A stretch of 64,000 nucleotides of DNA from Neobacillus drentensis (GCF_021560175.1 NZ_CP091110.1:5210501-5274500); one strand, 5' to 3'; counted from the stretch's first letter, positions 49,647-58,291 are shown. Made by a program: numbers and translations. The notes: generated from the letters alone by a model not told the origin.

Positions 49647-50714
49647 ATGAAAAACCTTGTGATTCTCGGTGGCGGCTATGGCGGTATGAAGATTTTGAGT
49701 GAACTTTTGCCAAACCATTTGCCCTCGGATGTTTCGATTACACTTATAGACCGTGTTCCATATCATTGTTTAAAAACAGAATACTATGCATTAGCTGCTG
49801 GAACGATTTCTGATAAAGAAGTGCGGGTTGCGTTTCCTGAACACCCACGTTTACAAATTAAATATGGGGAGATAACGGGGATCGACACTAAGAATAATCA
49901 AGTCCTCATGAAGAATGCTGATCCGATTGACTATGATGATTTAGTAATTGGTCTGGGTTGTGAAGATAAATACCACGATGTCCCTGGAGCTGCAGAATTT
50001 ACCTATAGTATCCAATCGATTGAAAAAGCCCGGCGCACCTACTCCGTCTTAAACAATCTTGGCCCTGGGTCTGTAGTTGCTATCGTCGGAGCTGGCTTAA
50101 GCGGTGTTGAATTAGCAAGTGAGTTAAGTGAAAGCCGTGAAGATCTTCAGATTAAATTATTTGATAGAGGGAAGCATATTTTATCTTCCTTTCCCGAGAG
50201 ATTAAGTAAATATGTGGAGAATTGGTTTGTTCGGCATAATGTTGAGATTATTAGCCAATCCAATATCACAAAAGTAGAACCAGGGCGCTTGTTTAACCAT
50301 GACGAGCCGGTTGATTGTGATGTGATTGTTTGGACGGCAGGTATTCAAGCAAATCAGATTGTCCGCCAGATGGACGAAGAAAAAGACCGCTCAGGAAGAT
50401 TAATCTTGACCCCTCACCATCACCTGCCAACTGATGAACATGTATTTATTGTAGGTGACTGTGCGAGCTTACCACATGCTCCTAGTGCACAATTAGCTGA
50501 AGGACAGGCAGAACAGATTGTGGAAGTATTAAAAAAACGCTGGAATGGTGAACCACTGCCAGCAGCATTTCCGACTATTAAGTTAAAAGGTGTCCTTGGC
50601 TCACTCGGAAAAAAACAAGGCTTTGGAATGATGGCCGACCGGGCCATTACTGGCCGTGTTGCCCGTATCTTAAAATCAGGAATTTTATGGATGTATAAAT
50701 TCCATAATGGCTGA
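49647..50714 (+). CDS. yutJ: NADH dehydrogenase-like flavoprotein YutJ
   Basis: A 355-aa protein. NLVILGGGYGGMKILSEL (FAD) and SVVAIVGAGLSGVELASELSE (NAD(P)H) are the two dinucleotide motifs, and VFIVGDCASL completes the FAD site. It is shorter than YumB and has a shorter C-terminal membrane-contact region. AGGGG lies upstream of the ATG at 49647. It is probably a respiratory or sulfide:quinone-type oxidoreductase; the electron acceptor is unknown. Confidence 0.88.
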   Translation: MKNLVILGGGYGGMKILSELLPNHLPSDVSITLIDRVPYHCLKTEYYALAAGTISDKEVRVAFPEHPRLQIKYGEITGIDTKNNQVLMKNADPIDYDDLVIGLGCEDKYHDVPGAAEFTYSIQSIEKARRTYSVLNNLGPGSVVAIVGAGLSGVELASELSESREDLQIKLFDRGKHILSSFPERLSKYVENWFVRHNVEIISQSNITKVEPGRLFNHDEPVDCDVIVWTAGIQANQIVRQMDEEKDRSGRLILTPHHHLPTDEHVFIVGDCASLPHAPSAQLAEGQAEQIVEVLKKRWNGEPLPAAFPTIKLKGVLGSLGKKQGFGMMADRAITGRVARILKSGILWMYKFHNG

Positions 50715-50749
50715 TCATAAGAGAAGCGCCGATTAGTAAATAAACGTAT

Positions 50750-50782
50750 AAAAGAAGCATTCCCGCCGGAATGCTTCTTTTT
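50750..50782. terminator. Bidirectional terminator
   Basis: A 14-bp stem, AAAAGAAGCATTCC with GGAATGCTTCTTTT, between yutJ and yuzD. Confidence 0.95.
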
Positions 50783-51110
50783 ATACGTTTGCTTGATATC
50801 CATACTTTTCGAGTTCTGCAAAAATGGTTTTCAAGCGTGGATTCCCTTCACCAACAATTTTCTCTTTAATGACTACAACCGGATAAAACAAATCTTCTTC
50901 AATGACCCGCTGAGCAAACGCTATTTTGCCTTGGTCACCCTCTGGCTGAAAAATATCCACATAGGTCATCTTAAACGGCTGGTCGGGAAACTTCCTGGCA
51001 ATGGCGGCTTCAAGCCATTCAAAAGTCTCTCTTGAAGAAGGTAAATTTACACAGCTCGGGCATAAGGTTTCAGCCCCATATAGAACAATTTCCACTTCAT
51101 TTGTACCCAT
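50781..51110 (-). CDS. yuzD: YuzD-like thioredoxin-fold protein (DUF1462)
   Basis: A 109-aa protein with an N-terminal beta strand and a CPSC motif (GAETLCPSCVNLPSS). The length and the block YVDIFQPEGDQ fit the YuzD/DUF1462 family. The ATG at 51110 is chosen because AGGGA lies 9 bases upstream; the in-frame ATG at 51119 abuts that site. It may handle thiols or Fe-S intermediates; this is an inference from its neighbours. Confidence 0.85.
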   Translation of the reverse strand: MGTNEVEIVLYGAETLCPSCVNLPSSRETFEWLEAAIARKFPDQPFKMTYVDIFQPEGDQGKIAFAQRVIEEDLFYPVVVIKEKIVGEGNPRLKTIFAELEKYGYQANV

Positions 51111-51176
51111 CAAAATCATTCCCTGTCAGTTTTCTTTTATGTTGGCTGTGTTAAAGGTTATTGTTATTTTTAGCAT

Positions 51177-51370
51177 GTTGATTGGAGCGGAAGGCGGCGA
51201 AGACTCCTCGAAAATGCTATCGCATTTCCTTCGTGCGTGGGCGGATTCGAGGATGCAAATTCAAAGTCCTGCGGGAGTACGGGCCAGGGGAGACCCCACA
51301 GGCGCAAGTGCGCCGAGGAGGCTCCCCGGCACGCCCGCGGAAAGCGAAGCCGCCTGGAGCGGAAATCAAC
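51177..51370 (+). repeat. ~195-bp dispersed repeat, copy 2
   Basis: GTTGATT (51177-51183) to AATCAAC (51364-51370). Colinear with 14543-14737 and in the same orientation, with scattered substitutions. It lies in the leader region between divergent yuzD and yutI. Confidence 0.9.
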
Positions 51371-51515
51371 ATTCCCGATTAACACAGCTTTTATTTTAAA
51401 CTAAAGTAAAGAAAAATCTAAAAATATTGTCTTTAAATGTGTATTTTCCTAATTTCTGAGAATGGATTTTTACCACTATTCACATTATAATATAATTAGG
51501 AAAGGAGTCGATCAC

Positions 51516-51755
51516 ATGGCAACAGAAACTGAAATCTTTGAACAAGTACAAGAAGTACTAGATAAATTACGCCCATTTCTTCTTCGTGACGGTGGAGATT
51601 GTGAATTAGTAGATGTAGAGGAAGGGATCGTAAAGCTTCGCCTTTTAGGTGCTTGCGGCAGCTGCCCTAGTTCTACCATTACATTAAAAGCCGGCATCGA
51701 AAGAGCCCTGCTAGAAGAAGTTCCTGGCATTGTTGAAGTCGAGCAAGTTTTTTAA
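51516..51755 (+). CDS. yutI: NifU-like Fe-S scaffold YutI
   Basis: A 79-aa NifU C-terminal-type domain. LRDGGDCELVDVEEGIVKLRLLGACGSCPSSTITLKAGIERAL contains the conserved CGSC that holds a [4Fe-4S] cluster. The start at 51516 has AAAGGAG 8 bases upstream. It donates clusters to apo-enzymes, for example lipoyl synthase, encoded 7 kb away. A terminator follows. Confidence 0.95.
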   Translation: MATETEIFEQVQEVLDKLRPFLLRDGGDCELVDVEEGIVKLRLLGACGSCPSSTITLKAGIERALLEEVPGIVEVEQVF

Positions 51756-51764
51756 TATACGTCA

Positions 51765-51796
51765 AAAAAGCGATTGCCAGCCAGCAATCGCTTTTC
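51765..51796. terminator. Bidirectional terminator
   Basis: AAAAAGCGATTGC (51765-51777) pairs with GCAATCGCTTTTC (51784-51796), between convergent genes. Confidence 0.9.
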
Positions 51797-51800
51797 TTAT

Positions 51801-52793
51801 TTATGATCGATTAACTAAGGGTCGCCAGTCCTTGTTTACTAAGGTTTTAGGCTCTTTTCCGTCTAATATTGAGCAAATATTTTCCATACATAACTTAATC
51901 ATTGCTGTTCTTGTCTCTGTGCTTGAACTGCCGATATGCGGAAGAGCAACGACATTAGGAAGCTGTAATAATGGATGGTCAGCCGTAATCGGTTCCTTTT
52001 GGAACACATCTAGTCCCGCCCCAGCAATCTCTCCTGCCTTAAGGGCTTCATATAATGCCTGTTCATCCACTACGGCACCTCTTGAAGCATTTATAAAAAT
52101 AGCAGAAGGCTTCATTTTTTGGAAAACTTCCCGAGTAAACAAATTTTTTGTCTCAGGAGTAAGCGGTGTCAGGCAGATAATGAAATCTGACTTTTCAACC
52201 AGTTCATCAAAAGCTGTATAACTAACACCCAATTGCTTCTCTGCCTCCGGTTTTCTCGTCCGGTTATAATAAAGAATATTCATATCAAATCCAGTTCCAC
52301 GTTTCGCAACCGTTTCCCCAATCTTTCCCATTCCCACAATCCCAAGCGTCTTATGGTGCAAGTCATGGCCTGCTAAAAGAAACGGACTCCAGCTCTGCCA
52401 CTTTCCCGCTTTGACGTATTCTGCCGCTTCAACAATTCTACGTGCTGTAGCCATTAATAGCGCAAAGGTTAAATCTGCGGTCGTATCTGTTAGAACATCC
52501 GGTGTGTTGCAAATCGCAATTCCTTTTTCACTGGCCGTTGTTAGATCGATATTATCAAAGCCAACCGCAAGATTTGCTACAACCTTTAAATTTTCTCCTG
52601 CCGTCAGCACACTTTTATCAATAGAATCAGCTAGAACGGTAAATAGAGCATCTGCTTTTTTTGCTTCTTCCCTTAAGACATCTTTTGGGACTGGAATATC
52701 ATCATGTTTCCACATATTAACGGTATACTTTTCTTGCAGCGGTTTCACTAATGCATCTGGAAGCTTTCTCGTAATATAAATGTAGGGCTTCAT
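51801..52793 (-). CDS. D-isomer-specific 2-hydroxyacid dehydrogenase (glyoxylate/hydroxypyruvate reductase type)
   Basis: A 330-aa NAD(P)-dependent enzyme. The Rossmann motif TLGIVGMGKIGETVAKR (about 148-165), the catalytic Arg in INASRGAVVDEQAL, Glu in GLDVFQKEP and His in ALPHIGSSS are all present. NLAVGFDNIDL is the substrate loop of glyoxylate or 2-ketogluconate reductases. The exact substrate is not resolved. It is convergent with yutI. Confidence 0.92.
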   Translation of the reverse strand: MKPYIYITRKLPDALVKPLQEKYTVNMWKHDDIPVPKDVLREEAKKADALFTVLADSIDKSVLTAGENLKVVANLAVGFDNIDLTTASEKGIAICNTPDVLTDTTADLTFALLMATARRIVEAAEYVKAGKWQSWSPFLLAGHDLHHKTLGIVGMGKIGETVAKRGTGFDMNILYYNRTRKPEAEKQLGVSYTAFDELVEKSDFIICLTPLTPETKNLFTREVFQKMKPSAIFINASRGAVVDEQALYEALKAGEIAGAGLDVFQKEPITADHPLLQLPNVVALPHIGSSSTETRTAMIKLCMENICSILDGKEPKTLVNKDWRPLVNRS

Positions 52794-52869
52794 ATCGTGT
52801 CACATCCTTGGGCTATAGTAATAACATCTATTGTACCATCTATTTTATCATATGAGCCCTATTAACAAC

Positions 52870-53886
52870 TCAATTTGGATAAAGCCAATCTAACGGTGGA
52901 AGGTGTAATTGTTTGATGGGCGCACCGGATATGGGATAGAATTCCGCTAAAAACCGTTCGTAATCACTTGATTGCCGTAAAATCTTACTTAACCTTTCTT
53001 CGAGTACTTTCTTTTCTTGTTCTGAACGGGTGATATAGTAACTTTCAATACATTCAAAATAGTGGAGCGGAAACACTAAACGTGCATATAATAAACGCCA
53101 AGAAAAGGACGATAAAGGAGCAATACTCTGATATTCTTCGTAAAAGTTCCGTAATTCGACCTGATAGGTTTGGATGTTACGAAAATATCGTTCTCTCGTC
53201 CATTCAGCCAAGTCGCGGCTTCGATGATCAAAGACCCAATCAAATGGATTTTTAATCACGTACTCGTTATGTGGTCCCCAGCTTCTGCTTGTAAACCGCT
53301 CATGACAAACTGTCCCACTATCGGTTTCGTGCGGTTCATCATCAATCTCGGTATCAACTAGGTATTGAATGGCATTTTCCGTTAGACCGAGATAATAAGG
53401 AAAGGAATCAATAAACATTCGTTCAAAGTCATCTTCCGGGGTTTGAAACAACAGGCCATTCCAGACCTTTTCCATTTGCTCCAAGCGCTTCTCCCATAAC
53501 GATTTCCATTGCCCAATTCGACTGGACCTTTCAATTTGGAAGGGAACTCTCCTTCCTCGTTCATGAAATTTAGCGAGCTTCCGCCCTAACTTTATTTTTC
53601 GCTGCTCTTCCATTTGCCGATTCGCTAAAACGCAATATTGATTTTTTTCCCATGTGGTAATTAAGCTGCCTTCTTTAGACGGTAAAAAGATCGGTACATT
53701 TTGGTCCCCATAATTTCTTAAATGCTCGGCAATTTTTTCTAGTTCTGATATATCCTCTTCGGCCTTTCCCCCTGGACGAGAGATCAAATAAAGCCAGCCA
53801 TTTCCCCTTAAGGCCTCATAAGCATCTAGCTTTACATATTCTTCTACCGTAATTCCATATTGATTCTCCAGCATTTTTTGAAGCAT
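52870..53886 (-). CDS. yutH: Spore coat protein YutH (CotS-family kinase-like)
   Basis: A 338-aa protein, the length of B. subtilis YutH. MLQKMLENQYGITVEEYVKLDAYEAL and the Arg/Trp-rich blocks RFTSRSWGPHNEYVIKNPFDWVFDHRSRDLAEWTRE fit the CotS/YutH group, which keeps a kinase-like fold with non-standard catalytic loops. Start at 53886 after GGGGTGTAGG. It is a late mother-cell coat component in B. subtilis. Confidence 0.88.
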   Translation of the reverse strand: MLQKMLENQYGITVEEYVKLDAYEALRGNGWLYLISRPGGKAEEDISELEKIAEHLRNYGDQNVPIFLPSKEGSLITTWEKNQYCVLANRQMEEQRKIKLGRKLAKFHERGRRVPFQIERSSRIGQWKSLWEKRLEQMEKVWNGLLFQTPEDDFERMFIDSFPYYLGLTENAIQYLVDTEIDDEPHETDSGTVCHERFTSRSWGPHNEYVIKNPFDWVFDHRSRDLAEWTRERYFRNIQTYQVELRNFYEEYQSIAPLSSFSWRLLYARLVFPLHYFECIESYYITRSEQEKKVLEERLSKILRQSSDYERFLAEFYPISGAPIKQLHLPPLDWLYPN

Positions 53887-54125
53887 TCCTACACCCCGCC
53901 TCATTACCTTCATTACCCTATGTATATGTATAGTCACTAAAAACTTGTTGTTTTTTAATCGGGCTTATCGGGTAATAATAGCAGGATATGATTATATTTT
54001 AGTTTGTCCATTTGAAGGAAAACTGCATAATTTATGGATAAAAAAAATATATATAGTGAAAATAGAAAGTGCTGGAACTACATTCAAATTGTTCTCCAAT
54101 TTCACAAGGAAAAGGTGATTAGGAA

Positions 54126-54638
54126 ATGGCAGATGACAAAAAAGTGGATCTAACTGAGGAAACGGCACGCAAATGGTTGAAAGAAAGAGGCGTCGAAATT
54201 AAGGATATTGCTGATTTGGTCTTCTTTTTACAGGAGAAATATCACAAAAATTTAAAAATGGAAGATTGTGTTTCGAACGTAGAACGTGTTCTTTCCAAAC
54301 GGGAGGTACAAAACGCGATTCTTACTGGAATACAGCTAGACGTACTGGCTGAAAAAGGAATGCTGGAAGAACCGCTTCAATCCATCATCGGCACGGATGA
54401 AAGCCTTTATGGGGTCGATGAAATCCTGGCATTTTCGATCGTAAATGTCTATGGTTCGATCGGTTTTACAAATTATGGTTACATTGATAAGCTTAAGCCT
54501 GGAATTTTGGCTCACTTAAATGATAAATCAACTGGTGAATGTCATACCTTTTTAGATGATATTGTCGGTGCGATTGCCGCAGCAGCTTCAAGCCGGCTGG
54601 CCCACCGTGCAGCACATAAAGAAGAAGAGGAAGAATAG
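54126..54638 (+). CDS. yutG: YutG, phosphatidylglycerophosphatase A-family protein
   Basis: A 170-aa soluble protein. It has the PgpA-like pattern WLKERGVEIKDIADLVFFLQEKY and the helical end HLNDKSTGECHTFLDDIVGAIAAAASSRLAHRAAHK. It lacks the membrane helices of classical PgpA. AAAAGGTGA lies upstream of the ATG. The stop TAG is the first three bases of a TAGAAAAGCG repeat. Confidence 0.88.
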   Translation: MADDKKVDLTEETARKWLKERGVEIKDIADLVFFLQEKYHKNLKMEDCVSNVERVLSKREVQNAILTGIQLDVLAEKGMLEEPLQSIIGTDESLYGVDEILAFSIVNVYGSIGFTNYGYIDKLKPGILAHLNDKSTGECHTFLDDIVGAIAAAASSRLAHRAAHKEEEEE

Positions 54639-54760
54639 AAAAGCGTAAGCGCCTTGAACAGGGGCGACATGCATAAGACGAGCCGGCGAGAAGGCTGCTT
54701 TTTAGCCTTCTTGACGGATTGGCTTATGACCCCGAGCCCCTAGGCGCTGCAGCTGGACAA
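54637..54760 (+). repeat. TAGAAAAGCG-family dispersed repeat after yutG
   Basis: It starts inside the yutG stop codon (TAGAAAAGCGTAAGCGCC) and ends GGCGCTGCAGCTGGACAA. Nested arms GCATAAGACGAGCC..TTGGCTTATG and AGAAGGCT..AGCCTTCT form a long hairpin. Confidence 0.85.
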
Positions 54761-54777
54761 ATCAAGACTTTTTTAAT

Positions 54778-54804
54778 AAAGGGATGGATCGTTCCATCCC
54801 TTTT
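54778..54804 (-). terminator. Terminator after yutF
   Basis: AAAGGGATGGA (54778-54788) pairs with TCCATCCCTTT (54793-54803); overlaps the yutF stop codon. Confidence 0.85.
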
Positions 54805-55567
54805 ACCATTCCCATTGGTCTAATGTATCAATCGAATACGTTGGCTTCCGGTCATATCCGGACAGCATTTCTCTTGTGGTGACACCTGTATGAACGAGCA
54901 AGGTATCCATGCCGGCATTCATTCCCGCTAAAATATCGGTATCATAATAATCGCCGACCATCAGCGTTTCTTCTTTAGAAGTACCTAACACCTTTAAGGC
55001 CTGCTCCATGATAATCGCTTCCGGCTTTCCGATAAACGTCGGCTTTGTTTGGGTGGAAACGGCGATGACTGAGGTGAGCGAACCGTTCCCAGGAAGCAGC
55101 CCTCTCTCAGTTGGAATCGCAATATCTCCGTTTGTTGAGATAAATTTAGCGCCATTGCGGACTGCCAGGCAGGCAACGGCCAGCTTTTCATAGCTGATCT
55201 CACGGTCAATCCCGATGACGACAAAGTCCGCCTCTTCCCCGGCAACTTTAAATCCCTTCTCCTTAATGGCTGATTGAAGACCCTCTTCCCCAATCACAAA
55301 AACACTAGCATTCTTTTTTTGTTCAGCGATATAATTAGCAGTCGCTTGACTTGTCGTAAAGACAAGCTGCTCGTCTGCCGGGATATCAAAGCTGTTTAAT
55401 TTATCTGCAACTTGAGCTGGCGTCCTCGAAGAATTATTCGTGACAAATAAATAAGGAATGTGGTGTTCCCTCAGCTTTTTAACAAAATCAGATGCCGCTT
55501 CAATCCGCTCTGTTCCTTTATACATCGTCCCATCTAGATCAATTAAATAGCCTTTATATTTTTTCAT
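54803..55567 (-). CDS. yutF: HAD-superfamily IIA phosphatase YutF (NagD-like)
   Basis: A 254-aa enzyme. Motif I GYLIDLDGTMYKG (nucleophile Asp), motif II VTNNSSRT, Lys in FIGKPEAIIMEQAL and motif IV MVGDYYDTDILAGMNAGM are complete, with a C2 cap between. It dephosphorylates sugar or nucleotide phosphates; AGGAG lies 10 bases upstream of the ATG. Same order as in B. subtilis between yutG and yutE. Confidence 0.94.
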   Translation of the reverse strand: MKKYKGYLIDLDGTMYKGTERIEAASDFVKKLREHHIPYLFVTNNSSRTPAQVADKLNSFDIPADEQLVFTTSQATANYIAEQKKNASVFVIGEEGLQSAIKEKGFKVAGEEADFVVIGIDREISYEKLAVACLAVRNGAKFISTNGDIAIPTERGLLPGNGSLTSVIAVSTQTKPTFIGKPEAIIMEQALKVLGTSKEETLMVGDYYDTDILAGMNAGMDTLLVHTGVTTREMLSGYDRKPTYSIDTLDQWEW

Positions 55568-55637
55568 CTAAAAATCGCTCCTATGTATATCGAATGTAAT
55601 CTTAAAAGTGAAATAGACCGTATGAACGGTCCATTCG

Positions 55638-56075
55638 TTAGTTTTTAAATGCAGAAACAGGTCCTAATTCATTGACTAAATAATCACGAACATTGGTTGA
55701 AAAACTTTCTAATTCATGGAGATACTGTGTGAATTTTTCCTGAAGTTCCTGATGAGGAATCTCTAAATAATCCTGAACAAGGTTTTTCCGATAATGAATG
55801 AGGAGCTTTAAGTTTTCCCCTGTTGTTCCACTAATCACCTTTTCATCGATTAAAATATCAATAATATCCTCATAACTGCCGGGGTCACGCATGATAAAGC
55901 CATCGATCATGCTATTTCCTACATCGAGAATAGACTCAATCATCATTTGGCATAGACGCTCCAAGGCTGCTTTTTCAAGAGGCGTTGACCATTCCTCAGT
56001 ACCTCGGAATAGATGGATTTGTACTTCTAAATATTGGAGCATGCTTTCAATTTTTTCTCTATCAACAAAATACAC
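55638..56075 (-). CDS. yutE: YutE, HepT-like DUF86 protein
   Basis: A 145-aa helical protein. The region HYRKNLVQDYLEI corresponds to the HepT RNase motif R-x(4)-H-x-Y, but Gln replaces the His, and no MNT-type antitoxin gene is adjacent. This argues against an active toxin. GTG start at 56075 with AAGGAAG 8 bases upstream. The function is unknown; the gene is conserved in Bacillus at this position. Confidence 0.88.
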   Translation of the reverse strand: MYFVDREKIESMLQYLEVQIHLFRGTEEWSTPLEKAALERLCQMMIESILDVGNSMIDGFIMRDPGSYEDIIDILIDEKVISGTTGENLKLLIHYRKNLVQDYLEIPHQELQEKFTQYLHELESFSTNVRDYLVNELGPVSAFKN

Positions 56076-56257
56076 CTAGTCCACTTCCTTCCGCCGTTCT
56101 TATTCTATGTAATCATACCATTTCTTATTGTATCACAAACCAAGCGATTCGGATTTTTTAGGGTGGCAGAAATCATGAAACTTGTCCTCCCAACATGAAC
56201 GCAAATTTGATACTATAGAGGAGATGGTAAATAGTTAACCCAAAAGGAGACGAACGA

Positions 56258-56524
56258 ATGCAGGAACGTTTTTATTTATACGATGATACAGAAAATACAA
56301 AGACTCGATTTGTCAGTTTTGTTGGCGAAAACCAACGCTTTGATTTGGCTATTACGCAAACCAATCGTCATTATGGAAAATCGTTAGTTTTGGATATCCA
56401 AGGAAATCGTTTTGCCATAATCGGTCCTGATGACTTAGAGGAAGAAGGGTATTTAGAGTTTGCGTTTCAATTAAATGAAGAGGATGCAGAAGAATTGCGC
56501 AGCTTTTTGGCAGAAATCGTTTAA
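56258..56524 (+). CDS. Conserved small protein, probable DUF3055 family
   Basis: An 88-aa protein. RFYLYDDTENTKTRFVSFVGENQRFDLAITQTNRHYGKSLVLDIQGNRFAIIGPDDLEEEGYLE has the appearance of DUF3055, a Bacillus family often found between yutE and yutD. AAAGGAG lies upstream of the ATG. Function unknown. Confidence 0.8.
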   Translation: MQERFYLYDDTENTKTRFVSFVGENQRFDLAITQTNRHYGKSLVLDIQGNRFAIIGPDDLEEEGYLEFAFQLNEEDAEELRSFLAEIV

Positions 56525-56582
56525 TGAATGACACATGTTTTTCACTCCCCGGTCTCATAATAAGGGCAAAAGGAGTGAAACC

Positions 56583-56867
56583 ATGACAAACAAAGGCTCG
56601 GAAGAATATACAGAATTATCAAATGTTGAAAAACAACAAAATTATCTTACGGCGCAAGAGTTTCCTGAAGGTCCCTATGGTTCACCAATTCGAAAAAATA
56701 AACCCGTTCAGAATAAAAGTACTCCATGGGAAGACGGACAACGTTATTACAGCAATTTTAATTATGAAAATAAATCATTGCATCAGAATATTCCAAGGCA
56801 GATGGAGGGAGCCCATCCGCCCCACGATGATCCGAATACAGATGAACAGCCGCCGTATGACCATTAA
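56583..56867 (+). CDS. Hydrophilic hypothetical protein (94 aa)
   Basis: A disordered-looking protein rich in Asn, Gln, Pro and Glu (YLTAQEFPEGPYGSP, ending DDPNTDEQPPYDH). AAAGGAG lies 7 bases before the ATG at 56583. It shares the strand and 58-bp spacing with the DUF3055-like gene, so they are probably co-transcribed. The stop TAA runs into a short AGCGGAAGCGC repeat end. Function unknown. Confidence 0.7.
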   Translation: MTNKGSEEYTELSNVEKQQNYLTAQEFPEGPYGSPIRKNKPVQNKSTPWEDGQRYYSNFNYENKSLHQNIPRQMEGAHPPHDDPNTDEQPPYDH

Positions 56868-56915
56868 AGCGGAAGCGCATTGTAACGGAGTACAATAGTC
56901 TCGCTGGACGCTCGA
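56866..56915 (+). repeat. TAGAAAAGCG-family short copy
   Basis: TAAAGCGGAAGCGC at the stop codon, ending GCTGGACGCTCGAGC; the middle is lost. Confidence 0.5.
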
Positions 56916-56940
56916 GCAGATTCTGATTTGATTGCAAAAA

Positions 56941-56976
56941 AAATGAGAAGGTCAGATTTCTGATCCTTCTCATTTT
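56941..56976 (-). terminator. Terminator after yutD
   Basis: AATGAGAAGG and CCTTCTCATT arms with an inner TCAG/CTGA pair, followed by a T-run; usable on both strands. Confidence 0.85.
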
Positions 56977-57245
56977 TTTACTTTTTTCAATACAAAAAAG
57001 GCACAGCCAAAGTTGCAGTATTCGTAAAGATACTCACTAAGGGTACTAATTTTGGTATCAAATGTAGCCTTTTGGTTTTGATCATCGAAAAAACCTTTAA
57101 GACGAAGCTGCCCATATCCCCAATCGCCCACAATATAGTCATATCTCGCTAATATATCACTGTACCTTGCTTTAAAGGCTTCTTCATTATATCCATCTCG
57201 ATATTCCTGAAGAATTTCATATGTGGTATTGTTGATCACAATCAT
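56970..57245 (-). CDS. yutD: YutD-like protein (DUF1027)
   Basis: A 91-aa soluble protein. ILQEYRDGYNEEAFKARYSDILARYDYIVGDWGYGQLRLKGFFDDQNQKA and the end EYCNFGCAFFVLKKVKK match YutD closely. GAGGTGA precedes the ATG. Function unknown. Confidence 0.9.
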   Translation of the reverse strand: MIVINNTTYEILQEYRDGYNEEAFKARYSDILARYDYIVGDWGYGQLRLKGFFDDQNQKATFDTKISTLSEYLYEYCNFGCAFFVLKKVKK

Positions 57246-57363
57246 CTAGTTCACCTCATTTTTAACCGACAAATTCCTACTTCCCATTATACCCGATTCA
57301 CCATCAATTGCTAAGAAAATAAATGCTGGCTTTGGTCATCCTAAGGATAGGAGGTGTAAAAAT

Positions 57364-58092
57364 TTGAAAAAGTTACTCGTAATCGCTGGCTTATGTACCG
57401 TAACCGCATTAAGTGGCTGCTCAAAAGATAATGGAAAGAATGACGTATATGAAGAAAGTGGAAACACCATTAATGTCAATAATAAACGGCATGAGCTTTA
57501 TAATGAAGGTGCGGGCCGCAGTATTCGCAATGCAAGTACAAACTATGGATTTGTCCGTCACCAAAAAAGCCCATTAATGAACGACAATACGGCAAATGAC
57601 CATTATACAGCTCTCGACCGCGAACAATTAGCAAATATAATCAGTAAATACAGTGCGAACATTCATCATGTAAATGACGTGGCCACACTTGTAACAGACC
57701 AAGAAGTATTAATCGCTTATCGAACGGATACTAAAAACCGCAATCTGACTGCTGACCAAGTTAAAAAAACAGCCTTTTCAGTGGTACCGCGTTATTATCA
57801 TGTCTATGTGACGGATAATGCGACATTAATGCGTGATGTACAGAATCTTGCAAGCCTTGATTCCAACAGCCGGCATGCCCGTAGTACCGTAAATAGTGTC
57901 ATCAAGCAAATGTTAAAGTCTCCTCAAGGAGCTCGTTTGAACGCAAGTGAAGACGAAAATGGACGGACACCAGATGATTTAGATATTAAAAATACGCCAA
58001 ATGCAAATAATAAAAACTACAATAACACTAAATCCCTTGATAAAAATACAAATGGCGGCGGCAAAAACACAAACATGAATAACAGTAAATAA
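57364..58092 (+). CDS. YhcN/YlaJ-type sporulation lipoprotein
   Basis: A 242-aa protein. Lipoprotein signal MKKLLVIAGLCTVTALSGC, then a YhcN/YlaJ domain (about 75-180: VNDVATLVTDQEVLIAYRTDTKNRNLTADQVKKTAFSVVPRYYHVYVTDN) and an Asn-rich tail (NNKNYNNTKSLDKNTNGGGK). TTG start at 57364 with AGGAGGTG 6 bases upstream. Family members sit in the spore inner membrane and aid germination or cortex lysis. A terminator follows. Confidence 0.88.
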   Translation: MKKLLVIAGLCTVTALSGCSKDNGKNDVYEESGNTINVNNKRHELYNEGAGRSIRNASTNYGFVRHQKSPLMNDNTANDHYTALDREQLANIISKYSANIHHVNDVATLVTDQEVLIAYRTDTKNRNLTADQVKKTAFSVVPRYYHVYVTDNATLMRDVQNLASLDSNSRHARSTVNSVIKQMLKSPQGARLNASEDENGRTPDDLDIKNTPNANNKNYNNTKSLDKNTNGGGKNTNMNNSK

Positions 58093-58094
58093 TA

Positions 58095-58133
58095 AAAAAG
58101 AGTTCAAGCCGATCATTTGGCTGAACTCTTTTT
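58095..58133 (+). terminator. Terminator after the lipoprotein gene
   Basis: AAAAAGAGTTCA and GAACTCTTTTT arms with an inner AGCC/GGCT pair. Confidence 0.88.
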
Positions 58134-58155
58134 AAGGACTAAATAACTTTGAAAT

Positions 58156-58291
58156 TTGTCCAGCTCCAGCGCCCAGCAGCTAGTGGACTTCGCACTTCTC
58201 CCTACGATAAGTCAACATCGGTTCGCTTTAGCTCACCGTGTTGTCTAGCTCCAGTCCATACGCTGCTAAACGGGCCCTTACGCTTTTCTAT
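58156..58291 (-). repeat. TAGAAAAGCG-family repeat supplying the lipA stop codon
   Basis: On the minus strand it reads TAGAAAAGCGTAAGGGCCC from the lipA stop (58288-58290) and ends GGCGCTGGAGCTGGAC. A second internal end (CTGGAGCTAGAC) suggests two fused units. Confidence 0.75.

Noticed and set aside
55638..56075. HepT-MNT toxin-antitoxin system
   Set aside because: The catalytic His is replaced and no antitoxin gene lies next to it.
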